Origin: a virus
DNA: 38,910 nt
Virus record (IMG/VR): IMGVR_UViG_3300028415_000010
Location: 1-38,910 of that record
Strand: one strand, 5' to 3'
Position 1 is the stretch's first letter, and each line of letters starts with the position of its first letter. Positions 17,015 through 24,940 of the stretch are shown here, piece after piece. The position numbers and the translations under genes were made by a program. Below the pieces are notes generated by a model. The model ran no database searches, had not been told where the DNA came from, and was given only the letters and a program-made list of their open reading frames with translations.

Positions 17015-18070
17015 TTATACGTGGTACTTCTCGATAACCACACACATACCCGGACGCAGGATGTCGTGACCGACAGCCAGTTTACCCAGGATGTTGTGAC
17101 CAAGACGCAGCGGCTCAGGAACGTGAGTTACGTTCAGGTCCAACAGCTTGGTGGTGGCAATCGCGTCTTCCACGAATACCAGACCAACGACGTTGCTGTA
17201 GTCGCCACGGTACTTGGCGGCGTTACCAGAACCGAACTCTACGTCAGACAGCGGCTCAGGATCGTCTACCAGACCGGCAGACTCATCGGCACCCGGCAGG
17301 TTGTTGGACTCCCAGACGTTGATACCGGCGATACGAGCCACGGGGCCAGTAGCCTGCATGGACGGATCGACAGAACCAGCTACGTCCTTGTTCAACCAAG
17401 TGATCGCGGTAGCGTCATCCTGAGAGATGTTAACCAGGGCTTCGATCTGCTCTGGGCCGAAGACCACGTTGGCGTTCTTACGGATGCTGTTCTTGCGGAA
17501 CTGAGTCCGGGCCTTGTATAGGGCATCAACCAGGGCAGCACCCCTGTCCTCGTCACCAGCAGAAGACAGCATGACGTTCTGGGTGTAAGGCTCATCCGGC
17601 AGGGTCTTAAGACCGGCAGCTACAGCCTCAGAGTTACCGGTGATGTAACCAGCCTTGGCCATCATGCGGAAGATGTTCCGGTCAACGAGACCAGCCAGAG
17701 ATTCGGCACACTCGGTGCTGTACTGTTCGCGCACATCATAGTGCAGAATCGCTTCCTGAATGTCCGGGATGAACACAGGAGAGATCGCGATGTCGTCAAT
17801 GGTGACGGTGCGCTCAGCGTGGCCGATCTGATTGGTTTCGATCAGCTTACCGGGAGTGTGGTACTTCGCGGTGTTCTTACCGATCAGCGGGAAGCTTGCG
17901 GATTTACCATTATTGATGGTGCGAACCCGAGTTAGCTTCATGGCGATGTGCAGGTCATGGAACATAGTCATGACTTCGCCGCCATACTTCTGCAGGAACA
18001 GAGCACGGGAATCGCCGGAGTTATCGTGCTGACCCGGCTGAGAGAGAGTTTGATCTGAAGGGAATACCAT
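17015..18070 (-). CDS. Major capsid protein (T7 gp10-like)
   Basis: A 351-residue shell protein, near T7 gp10A in length (345). Recognisable segments are the N-terminal ALFLQKYGGEVMTMF, the E-loop region SASFPLIGKN and IDDIAISPVFIPDIQEA. It should adopt the HK97 fold and assemble around the scaffold encoded just upstream. AAGGA lies before the ATG. Codon choice looks more uniform than in neighbouring genes, as usual for the most abundant virion protein. No downstream frame suggests a frameshifted second form like T7 gp10B. Confidence 0.96.
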   Translation of the reverse strand: MVFPSDQTLSQPGQHDNSGDSRALFLQKYGGEVMTMFHDLHIAMKLTRVRTINNGKSASFPLIGKNTAKYHTPGKLIETNQIGHAERTVTIDDIAISPVFIPDIQEAILHYDVREQYSTECAESLAGLVDRNIFRMMAKAGYITGNSEAVAAGLKTLPDEPYTQNVMLSSAGDEDRGAALVDALYKARTQFRKNSIRKNANVVFGPEQIEALVNISQDDATAITWLNKDVAGSVDPSMQATGPVARIAGINVWESNNLPGADESAGLVDDPEPLSDVEFGSGNAAKYRGDYSNVVGLVFVEDAIATTKLLDLNVTHVPEPLRLGHNILGKLAVGHDILRPGMCVVIEKYHV

Positions 18071-18107
18071 AAAGTGTTTCCTTAATTATTGAGTGTCTTC
18101 CGTGATT

Positions 18108-18119
18108 ATGTCTAGACAT
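18108..18119. other. Perfect 12-bp palindrome upstream of the capsid gene
   Basis: ATGTCTAGACAT lies in the short gap between scaffold and capsid, 37 nt before the capsid ATG. The gap carries no copy of the phage promoter 20-mer that I can find, although T7 has its strongest promoter here. The palindrome may be an RNA structure or chance. Confidence 0.4.
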
Positions 18120-18128
18120 TGAGACTAT

Positions 18129-18893
18129 TTAACCGAAGGTCATCCAACCATCGGCGTTCATTCCTTTCTTGGAGGCCTGACCTGCAGCCAACCTCTTGTC
18201 GATCTCGGCTCGATAAGCTTCGCCAATACCATCCTTCCGGCGATACCGGGGGTCTTGCATGGCTTCCATCAGATCACCATCCGATTGAATTGGCTTAAGG
18301 CCTGCCGGGGTGTTGCCATTCACACGGGTACCCTCGAAGCCGTTAGCCTCGCGATACATAGCCTGGAGTGCTTTCGTGGCCACTTTCTTGGCCTGAAGAT
18401 CAGAGCTATCGAAGACCTTGTTGAAAGTCTCAGTCTCACCTTCTTCCAGGGCGTTCTCAGCCCACTTTTGCATCTCCTCGTATTGCCCCTTGCCACCGAC
18501 CATGTCGTGAATCTCACGGTCGTGCAGTTGGAGTTCCAGCTCTCGGATACGGCTATCGGCGTCCGACCCATCAGACTCGGGGTTATCATCTGAGGGGTCC
18601 TCTTCCTGAGAATCACCTTCGTCGTCGCCTTGGGACTTATCTTCGCCACCGGTCGGTTCGTCACCACCAGAGTTCTGTCCCTTCAAGTCGTTGTATGCAT
18701 CAATCAGTTGCTCCATCGACTCAAAACCGTCAGGCAGACCATTCGGCTGGTCGTCCTGTTCTTCACCCTCGGTTGGGGTTTCAATCGGGTCGCCATTGGC
18801 GTCTGTCACCCGAAGATCGCTGGTATCTACTTGCGGGTCTTCACCGCCTTCCTGACCCTCTTCAGGGCCTTTGTTATTGTCCTCTCGGGCCAC
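18129..18893 (-). CDS. Capsid assembly scaffold (T7 gp9-like)
   Basis: A 254-residue, highly acidic protein: the first half is almost entirely Glu, Asp, Gly, Pro and Gln, the second is helical (ELELQLHDREIHDMVGGKGQY onward). This is the usual composition of T7-type scaffolds, which shape the procapsid and then leave. The start codon is GTG at 18893, supported by AAGGAGG five bases upstream inside the end of the portal gene (20-nt overlap). It is placed between portal and capsid as in T7. Confidence 0.93.
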   Translation of the reverse strand: MAREDNNKGPEEGQEGGEDPQVDTSDLRVTDANGDPIETPTEGEEQDDQPNGLPDGFESMEQLIDAYNDLKGQNSGGDEPTGGEDKSQGDDEGDSQEEDPSDDNPESDGSDADSRIRELELQLHDREIHDMVGGKGQYEEMQKWAENALEEGETETFNKVFDSSDLQAKKVATKALQAMYREANGFEGTRVNGNTPAGLKPIQSDGDLMEAMQDPRYRRKDGIGEAYRAEIDKRLAAGQASKKGMNADGWMTFG

Positions 18894-20412
18894 CTTGACC
18901 TCCTTGCATCATCTGTTGGATTGCTGCGGTTCCACCTTCTTGTCCGAGCTGTTGCATCATCTGTTCCTGCTGACGGGACTTGCGCTGTTCTGGCGTGAGA
19001 ATCAGACCTTCCGTGTCGATACTCAGGGCTGCAGCCATACGCGATGCCAATTCGCTGAAGTTGACGTACTCCTGAAGAACCTCAGGCCCCAGGTTTGCGA
19101 ACTGGCTGATGAGAACTTGAAGCTTTTGAAGCTCCTGCTCTCGTCCCAGTGCGTTAATCCCTGTGATAATCTGTGGTTCCAGAGTGTCTTTGGGCATCTC
19201 CGGGAGCTGGCCTGCGGAATGCAAATAGCCAATCTCAAGGTCTGCGATAGGTTTCTGCAGCGTGTTTGCCAACTGCGTGAATAGACCGCCAAGACCCTCT
19301 TCGAGCATCTGGGTAACCTGACGGATTTCTTCTGCGGTTACACGCTCCGCGTCCCTGCGGATGGCGCCTGTCATCAGGAATGACTCTTGGAGACGTTGGA
19401 TGACTTCCTGTCTCATCTGCTGGGCTATCGCAAAGTCGCCATGCTTATCCATTTGCAACGCCGTGACATCTCCATCGTTCCCTTTCACGAACCCACCGTT
19501 CGGAGCTTTCTCCAAGGCTGCGGGTTTCGCTGACGCACCGGGCTTAACGAGGAATATAACTTTGGCTGCGGCGACTGAGGCTTGTGTGATCGCTTTGGTC
19601 AGAACCTCAAGTGTGTTGAAGTCTCCCATGTGTTCTTCGACGTAGGACCGTCCATAGTCTTCGCCATCAACTTTGACCAGCCGTTGAGCGACCCAAGGGT
19701 TCTTCCCTTTGGGATACATCGAATGGGAGGTCTCGATCTTGACCCCTGCGACTTCTTGGTATGACTGCCAACGCTCTCCATGCGTTTTGTAAATCCGTGT
19801 GTAGACCTTTACGTCTTGCTCAGTCTTACCTTTGGCATCCTCATCAGCGGCAACGTGGGCCTGTGCTTCTGCCGGTAGCTTATCCTTGCTGACAGACTCA
19901 CAGATGATGATCTCACTGGTGTCGCCTTCAGAATCACGTTCCACCACATATTGGCTGAGAGAGTAAGCCCTGACGCTCTTCTTTCCGTAGTAGAGCAGGA
20001 CGTTACCAGCCACCAAGAGGTGCTTGAGTATGTAATGAAGCCGTTCCCGAGTGTCCTTGTTCTCGATGTTTTTCATCGCGATACGCTCGATAGAAGCCAA
20101 GGTTGCCTCGACCTCACCGTGAGACGCTTGGTCAATCCCTGCGTCATTCAGGGTCTTCTCATCCACAGTCAACCGAAAGAACGGATAACCGGGTGGCAAG
20201 AGACCCAGCAGCAGTTTTGACCCAAGGTTCTTAACAGCAGCCGCTCCCAAACCCTGGTAGGGTAGGTAATGGTCACTGCCTTGGGAGGCTTCATCGGGTG
20301 GAACTAGGGAGGGAATTGTGACGGATGCACAAGCCTTCGCTCGGTTCAAGTAGGCTTCGCGCTTCGAGCTGAGGGATTTATATCTCCCAGCTAATGTATG
20401 CGCTTCTGCCAT
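18874..20412 (-). CDS. Portal, head-tail connector (T7 gp8-like)
   Basis: A 512-residue portal (T7 gp8 is 536) that would form a dodecamer at one vertex, start head assembly and pass DNA. The segments KREAYLNRAKACASVTIPSL, YLPYQGLGAAAVKNLGSKLL and LLPPGYPFFRL are typical. The C-terminus is Gln/Gly-rich (QQEQMMQQLGQEGG...). AAGGA lies seven bases before the ATG. Its 3' end contains the ribosome binding site of the scaffold gene, so expression of the two is linked. Confidence 0.96.
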   Translation of the reverse strand: MAEAHTLAGRYKSLSSKREAYLNRAKACASVTIPSLVPPDEASQGSDHYLPYQGLGAAAVKNLGSKLLLGLLPPGYPFFRLTVDEKTLNDAGIDQASHGEVEATLASIERIAMKNIENKDTRERLHYILKHLLVAGNVLLYYGKKSVRAYSLSQYVVERDSEGDTSEIIICESVSKDKLPAEAQAHVAADEDAKGKTEQDVKVYTRIYKTHGERWQSYQEVAGVKIETSHSMYPKGKNPWVAQRLVKVDGEDYGRSYVEEHMGDFNTLEVLTKAITQASVAAAKVIFLVKPGASAKPAALEKAPNGGFVKGNDGDVTALQMDKHGDFAIAQQMRQEVIQRLQESFLMTGAIRRDAERVTAEEIRQVTQMLEEGLGGLFTQLANTLQKPIADLEIGYLHSAGQLPEMPKDTLEPQIITGINALGREQELQKLQVLISQFANLGPEVLQEYVNFSELASRMAAALSIDTEGLILTPEQRKSRQQEQMMQQLGQEGGTAAIQQMMQGGQGGPRGQ

Positions 20413-20425
20413 TCAAATGTCCTTA

Positions 20426-20659
20426 TTAAATGTTCAGGCCACTCTTTCCCTTGGCCTTTCCTGACTTATCACCGGTATTAACTCCCGGTCGCTTGAGGTC
20501 TCGCCTCAGTTTCTGTCGGGTGTTTTTCCGCTTCTTGCCGGTCTTGTCGTTATTCGCCGGCTTCTTGCCCACGGAGACATCACCGGATTTAGCCGGGGGC
20601 GGTGCAGGCGGCGGGGGCGGCGCAGGTGGTTTTACTGCTGGGTCATCGAAGATTCCCAT
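20426..20659 (-). CDS. Small basic Pro-rich virion protein, T7 gp7.3-like
   Basis: A 77-residue protein with three zones: MGIFDDPAVK, a proline run (PPAPPPPPAPPP), and a basic tail (KKRKNTRQKLRRDLKRP...) ending KGKSGLNI. The basic Gly/Lys/Ser-rich tail with a terminal GLNI resembles the end of T7 gp7.3 (GGGINI), a small protein needed for tail assembly or adsorption and encoded at the same place before the portal. The ATG at 20659 has GGAG seven bases upstream; a longer frame upstream overlaps the previous gene and lacks this. Similarity is limited, so the role is tentative. Confidence 0.65.
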   Translation of the reverse strand: MGIFDDPAVKPPAPPPPPAPPPAKSGDVSVGKKPANNDKTGKKRKNTRQKLRRDLKRPGVNTGDKSGKAKGKSGLNI

Positions 20660-20837
20660 CTTCAGTCTCCTCGTCGTCCATGTTCTCGATGTATTCGATG
20701 ACTTCACGCCTTCCAAGCTTCTGGTCGATAACCCTCAGATCGTCTTCCGGTTCTATCCGGGTGTTGAACGAATCGTTGAGCCATTCGATCAGTTGTGCTC
20801 TCAGATAGGCGTTATGTCCTATCCTTAGCGAAGCCAT
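20643..20837 (-). CDS. Hypothetical 64-residue acidic protein
   Basis: The product (MASLRIGHNAYLRAQLIEWL...) is probably helical with an acidic C-terminus (ENMDDEETEDGN). I do not recognise it. Its first codons coincide with the phage promoter candidate at 20820-20839, so RNA started there cannot encode it in full; it would be made from transcripts that begin further upstream. There is no clear ribosome binding site. It overlaps the next gene by 17 nt. The next good ATG inside the frame is near its end, so either this start is used or the gene is not real. Confidence 0.5.
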   Translation of the reverse strand: MASLRIGHNAYLRAQLIEWLNDSFNTRIEPEDDLRVIDQKLGRREVIEYIENMDDEETEDGNLR

Positions 20838-20839
20838 TT
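20820..20839 (-). promoter_or_regulatory. Phage RNA polymerase promoter candidate before the structural genes
   Basis: Minus strand AAATGGCTTCGCTAAGGATA matches the common 20-mer at 17 of 20 positions. It stands at the border between replication and virion genes, equivalent to T7 phi6.5, and would drive the gp7.3-like, portal, scaffold and capsid genes down to the terminator at 16945. Confidence 0.7.
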
Positions 20840-20840
20840 G

Positions 20841-21044
20841 TTACCGGACCCCAGCGAGGACAGGTTCTTGAAGCGTGAAGGTCACAACCTCACCATCAAT
20901 CTTCGTTTCCCCTTCCTTAACCTTGCTGTTTTTGTTGGCCAGGGCTTTCTCCGCGTCTTTCTTACTCGGGTACAGATCGGTTGGATTGGACGGGAACTCG
21001 ACAGTCTTACCGGTATCCCGGTCGCGGACTCCAAATACGACCAT
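20841..21044 (-). CDS. Hypothetical 67-residue protein
   Basis: A small soluble protein starting MVVFGVRDRDTGKTVEFPSN, with a Lys-rich middle and a predicted beta-strand C-terminus (KIDGEVVTFTLQEP). AAGGAG lies seven bases before the ATG, and spacing to its neighbours is tight (3-4 nt), so it is very likely expressed. No family recognised. It sits between replication and head genes, where T7-like phages carry variable small genes. Confidence 0.75.
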   Translation of the reverse strand: MVVFGVRDRDTGKTVEFPSNPTDLYPSKKDAEKALANKNSKVKEGETKIDGEVVTFTLQEPVLAGVR

Positions 21045-21048
21045 AGGT

Positions 21049-21258
21049 TTACTCCTTCATCAGTTTGTTGGCTTCATCGATTCGACCTGCAGATTCACTC
21101 CGCTTGGTCTTCTGGTCTTCTGCATAGCGTTCTGCAGCTTCAAACGCAGCGTTCTCCTTCTCGTTCGACTTGCGGATACGCTTGGACTGGGCTTTAACCT
21201 CAGTCAGTGCGAACTTAATGAACAGCGTTTTGAATGCTTGGGCTAGACTTAGAAACAT
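21049..21258 (-). CDS. Hypothetical 69-residue helical protein
   Basis: An amphipathic or hydrophobic N-terminus (MFLSLAQAFKTLFIKFALTEV) is followed by a charged helical region (KAQSKRIRKSNEKENAAFEAAERYAEDQ) that could form a coiled coil. AGGAG lies nine bases before the ATG. The shape resembles the small class III holin T7 gp17.5 or a membrane-associated peptide, but the location is before the head genes. Not recognised. Confidence 0.7.
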   Translation of the reverse strand: MFLSLAQAFKTLFIKFALTEVKAQSKRIRKSNEKENAAFEAAERYAEDQKTKRSESAGRIDEANKLMKE

Positions 21259-21273
21259 AGGGTCTATCTCCTG

Positions 21274-21813
21274 TTATGATTTGCGTTGGGTCTGGATAAG
21301 CTCACGTTTGGAAAAGAAGACCATCTTCTCCGCGTCATACAGAGAGTCATTCCCTGGCTTACCGTTACCCTGGCGTAGAGCAGCCTTGCGCCAGATCGCT
21401 TTGAACACGTTGGCTTCAGCCGGGGTCATTTCCAGGGCTTCAATGAGGTCGTTACACTCAGCGGTGTAGGGCTCGGCGTCCTCGTCTGTGGGTTCTTCCA
21501 CATCGGTCTTGTAGTAGCTGTTGGAACCACCAGAGAGCCGTGAGTCGGTAGAGCTTGGTGTCTGTCCCGAGGTCGGGACTTCAGGTTGTGGGATACTACC
21601 CACCACAAGCTCCAATTGCAACTGGCACTCTTCAAGGTCCAGCCACGTACCTGTGGTGAACCAAACCTTCTGACCACCGAACCGTCTCAGTCCGTTTGTC
21701 GTCTCTACCTCGTCGATCATTGTTGTGTATCTGGCAGGGCCTACGTCGCAGAGGAATGGTTCTCCACTCTTCTTACGGACAATAGCGCCTTCCTTAATCT
21801 GATCTGGGGTCAT
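21274..21813 (-). CDS. DUF3310-like protein with N-terminal extension
   Basis: A 179-residue protein. The N-terminal 75 residues look like a small beta domain (GAIVRKKSGEPFLCDVGPARY, KVWFTTGTWLDLEECQL). A Ser/Thr/Pro/Glu-rich linker follows. The C-terminal 60 residues (YTAECNDLIEALEMTPAEANVFKAIWR...) resemble DUF3310, a short domain common in phages (C-x-D/N-x-I-E-A-L ... N-V-x-K-x-x-x-R) of unclear function. AGGAGG precedes the ATG, which overlaps the exonuclease gene by 20 nt. Confidence 0.65.
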   Translation of the reverse strand: MTPDQIKEGAIVRKKSGEPFLCDVGPARYTTMIDEVETTNGLRRFGGQKVWFTTGTWLDLEECQLQLELVVGSIPQPEVPTSGQTPSSTDSRLSGGSNSYYKTDVEEPTDEDAEPYTAECNDLIEALEMTPAEANVFKAIWRKAALRQGNGKPGNDSLYDAEKMVFFSKRELIQTQRKS

Positions 21814-22639
21814 ACAGCTTTACCTCCTGTTTATTGGTGTTCCACTCGCCATGGCGCAGAATCCTTGAGACACGAGCCTGCAGTAATGCGGCCTCCTCGT
21901 TCAGACCTTGGCGCTCGAAGTTGGCTTTCACGACATCCCACATGTCTTCGGCATCATCCTTGGTCCATCGGGTTTCAGTCGTATCCTTACGCTTGCCAGA
22001 CTTGAAGGTGTGTTCATAGGACACCGGCTTCTGAAGGTTCTCAAGGGCATCCAAGGCAGTGTCGAAACCAACCTGAGGACATCCTGGGTAACCATCTGTC
22101 TGGTCTCCGGCCAATGCCTGAGCCAAGTGGAACCGGTCGGCATGTTCTCGGGACACTTCCCACGGTTGATAATCCTTGTCGGGATTGAAGAGCCAACCTG
22201 GGATGGTCTGCATGTCCTTATCAATGGACACGATGATTTTCTTGGCCTTTGGTTTGTACTTCGGGTTGGTCGCGAGGATGCCCATCACATCGTCAGCCTC
22301 AAGGTTGGGCCTCATGACAGACTCGTACTCTTCTGCGAGTGCTTCTTTCAGCTCACGTAGAGCCATGGGTTTTCGGCCACCTTTGCGGTTGCCTTTGTAA
22401 GTCGGGAGGATGTCATGTCGCCAGTACCGGCCTGTTGGACAGGACCAAGTGAAGATCACCTCATCAGCTTTAAGCTCTTCCTTGAGGCGTTCAATCTTAC
22501 GGGTCGCGTGTCCAAAGGCGGTGTCGAAGTCAGAGTAGAGAACCCAGATGCCATCCGGGAACTCCACTTCATGTTCAGCCACAGAGGCTGCTTCATAGGC
22601 GAAGACATCTCCGTCCAAAAGAAGGACGGTCTTGCTCAT
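21794..22639 (-). CDS. 5'-3' exonuclease (T7 gp6-like, FEN/PIN fold)
   Basis: A 281-residue exonuclease that should remove primers and degrade DNA from 5' ends, also supplying ends for recombination. Acidic metal-binding clusters are visible: LLLDGDVFAYE at the N-terminus, then NLEADDVMGILA, then IIVSIDKDMQTIPGWLFN, followed by ALAGDQTDGYPGCPQVG, a helix-hairpin-helix-like DNA-binding loop. I chose the ATG at 22639, whose A is the last base of the polymerase TGA (TGATG), with AAGGAG eight bases upstream; an upstream in-frame ATG adds six residues. Confidence 0.94.
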   Translation of the reverse strand: MSKTVLLLDGDVFAYEAASVAEHEVEFPDGIWVLYSDFDTAFGHATRKIERLKEELKADEVIFTWSCPTGRYWRHDILPTYKGNRKGGRKPMALRELKEALAEEYESVMRPNLEADDVMGILATNPKYKPKAKKIIVSIDKDMQTIPGWLFNPDKDYQPWEVSREHADRFHLAQALAGDQTDGYPGCPQVGFDTALDALENLQKPVSYEHTFKSGKRKDTTETRWTKDDAEDMWDVVKANFERQGLNEEAALLQARVSRILRHGEWNTNKQEVKLYDPRSD

Positions 22640-24675
22640 CAGTGGGTCTCCTTCCACGTTGTTCCAATGTCGTAGTCACATGCCAGGGGGCAGCGGAACT
22701 TAAAGAATTGCTCAGTCTTCTCGATGGCTTTCTGGGACAGTTCGCCAAGATTCTCGCCAATCTCATGGCTTCTCACGGCGATCTGAACCTCATCATGCAC
22801 CCAAGCACAGAACACAAAGTCACCGTCCCAGCCGTGCTTCAAGCCAGCCTCAAGGGCCAGCTTCTCAAGCTCGACACACCACTTCTTACAGATGAGTGCG
22901 CCTGCGGACTGGAGCAAGGTGTTTAGGGCTGCGTGTTCAGAACGGATGGTCAACCTGCGGCCATCAAGACCCTTGAGGTCACCGTTCTTACCTACGGCTT
23001 TCTTCACTGCGTCACGGAGCTGGCGGATTGCCGGGGTGTTATCCAGGAACTTACGCTTGAGCTGTTTACCCTTGCGCTTCTTCTCTGCGGACGTTCCGTT
23101 GGGTACAACGATGGAGCCAATCTTCTCGTCACCACCGCCGTATAGAAACGCATAGATGAAGGTCTTGGCGATCCCACGGATACGCTCATGTTCCTCGTTG
23201 TCCTCACCACGCTCTGTTCCGGGAGGGACTAGGCCGAGGGCCAGTACGTTAGCCCAGTGGATGTCACCTTCCAGAATCTCCTTGATATAAGCACCACCGT
23301 CCCACCTCGCCATGAAGTGACCAAGGCACCGGAGTTCCAGACCTGAGGCATCTGACCCGAAGAGGCGCCAGCCGGGAGGTACTGTGAAGAGTTCACGGCA
23401 CTCAGCCCCATAGAGGGCCTTAAGGCTTGGCACTTGGGCCACGTTGGGTTGGCTGTGGGTCGCTCGACCGGTCACCGCAGCGTTGGTGTTCACGGAGCCA
23501 TGGATGAACCCGTGCTTGTTCACGACCTTGAGCCATGCCTGCTTCCCATCAGCAAGTTGGCCCATGCGCTTATCAAGCGTCAGGTAATCAACGATGAGCT
23601 GGGCCTCGGGATAAGCCAGAGACGACAACGTGTCCTCATCGACCTTGGGCTTGCCTGTGTCCGTGAAGACCTCAGGTTCCCAGCCATACCGCTCGATCAT
23701 CACCTTGGCGATCTGGTCGCGAGAACTGGGGTTGAACTCCACGAGATTCACAGCGGTAAACAGAGCGCCTTCCGTGCGGTCAGCCTTCAGGACATCCTTG
23801 CGATATCGGATGGTACGCTTGGGCTTTCTGATGCCCTGGCTCTCATACCAACAACCGAAGGTCTCCTTGAGCTGGCTCTCGACCTCGACGTACTTGGCCC
23901 GTAGTTCCATCTCCAGTTTCTCCGCGTTCTCAACGTCAAAGTAGAAACCGTTGCGTTCCTGCTGGGCCATGAGCCATGCGATATCATGCTCAAGGGTAAT
24001 GGCCGTGGGACTGTGCTCACGCTTATCCAGCGCCTTGAAGAGCTTGACGGTTACCCGAACGTCCTGTTCGCAGTATTCCAGCATCTCCTCAGAGTAATGC
24101 TCCCAGTCAGTCTCCTCACCGAACTCGTCCTTGAGTTCCTTAAGGCGGAAGCCCCAGGCCTTCAGAGAGTGAGACCCAGTGAGCTTGGGCGGAAGCACAG
24201 GTTTCCCTTCCCGTTGCTTCAACTCCATGGATAGCATCCGAGTGTATTTCGCAAGGCGTTGAATCTCAGCCTTATCATCCTCGTCCTGCTCTTCCTTGAG
24301 CGTTATCTCCGTCCGCCGTTCAATCGCACCGTCCAGTTTCTTCTGGGTTTCCTGAATCTTGCGGTATCTCCGGGTTCTCGGGAGGTCTTTATCCCCGATG
24401 TTGGAGAAGATGAGACGAGAGGCGACCATGGTGTCGAACAGGTTGTCTGACCTGATGACGCGGCCTGAGAGTTTCTCTAGGGCAGGGTGGTCGTACTTGA
24501 TTCCGTTATGGAAGGCTATTAGATCGGCTTTCTCGCAGAGGTCGATGAAGGCGTCCATTTCTCCGGGTCGGAACCGGTAGATGTCACCTGTGTCGATGTC
24601 CTCAGCGACAGCACAGTGGAAGAGGGAGACCGTATCGAGAAGACCGTTCGCTTCGATGTCTGCTGCTAGTCTCAT
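22639..24675 (-). CDS. DNA polymerase, family A (T7 gp5-like)
   Basis: A 678-residue replicative polymerase with proofreading. Exonuclease motifs: D6-I-E8, HNGIKYDHP (D62) and YCEQDV. Polymerase motifs: A at SDASGLELR (D442), B at R500-GIAK504-TFIYAFLYG, and C at H627-D-E629. The residue equivalent to E. coli Pol I 762 is Y508, as in T7. The thumb insertion that in T7 binds thioredoxin is shortened to roughly 35-45 residues between FGCWY and VEFNPSSRD (about 75 in T7). The start overlaps the previous stop (ATGA); GGAGGG lies upstream. Confidence 0.97.
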   Translation of the reverse strand: MRLAADIEANGLLDTVSLFHCAVAEDIDTGDIYRFRPGEMDAFIDLCEKADLIAFHNGIKYDHPALEKLSGRVIRSDNLFDTMVASRLIFSNIGDKDLPRTRRYRKIQETQKKLDGAIERRTEITLKEEQDEDDKAEIQRLAKYTRMLSMELKQREGKPVLPPKLTGSHSLKAWGFRLKELKDEFGEETDWEHYSEEMLEYCEQDVRVTVKLFKALDKREHSPTAITLEHDIAWLMAQQERNGFYFDVENAEKLEMELRAKYVEVESQLKETFGCWYESQGIRKPKRTIRYRKDVLKADRTEGALFTAVNLVEFNPSSRDQIAKVMIERYGWEPEVFTDTGKPKVDEDTLSSLAYPEAQLIVDYLTLDKRMGQLADGKQAWLKVVNKHGFIHGSVNTNAAVTGRATHSQPNVAQVPSLKALYGAECRELFTVPPGWRLFGSDASGLELRCLGHFMARWDGGAYIKEILEGDIHWANVLALGLVPPGTERGEDNEEHERIRGIAKTFIYAFLYGGGDEKIGSIVVPNGTSAEKKRKGKQLKRKFLDNTPAIRQLRDAVKKAVGKNGDLKGLDGRRLTIRSEHAALNTLLQSAGALICKKWCVELEKLALEAGLKHGWDGDFVFCAWVHDEVQIAVRSHEIGENLGELSQKAIEKTEQFFKFRCPLACDYDIGTTWKETH

Positions 24676-24938
24676 CCGTCAGTCCTGCCCTCCGGGTTGT
24701 ATATAATGTCTGTCCCAAGGAGGTAGAACGAAACGGTGTCTTCCGCTACTATTTTCCGCATAATGTGGTTACGGAAAGGGTCGAGGAAGGGCGTGTAGTT
24801 TGCTTCGTTGAGAAACTGATACATCTCATCCCGCGTCAGTTCGATGTAGTCAATATCTCGGTCTTGCTCAGCGGCCTCAACCTTGGCCTCGCGAACCTGT
24901 TGCATAATCGGTTTTCTTTTCTTCAGGTTTACTCGCAT
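24672..24938 (-). CDS. Hypothetical 88-residue protein
   Basis: The first 25 residues are basic (MRVNLKKRKPIMQQVREAKV), then come acidic and mixed stretches (DRDIDYIELTRDEMYQFLNE) and a hydrophobic C-terminal part (DTVSFYLLGTDIIYNPEGR). AGGAGG seven bases upstream of the ATG and a 4-nt overlap with the polymerase gene show it is expressed with the replication genes. No family is recognised. Confidence 0.75.
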   Translation of the reverse strand: MRVNLKKRKPIMQQVREAKVEAAEQDRDIDYIELTRDEMYQFLNEANYTPFLDPFRNHIMRKIVAEDTVSFYLLGTDIIYNPEGRTDG

Positions 24939-24940
24939 AG

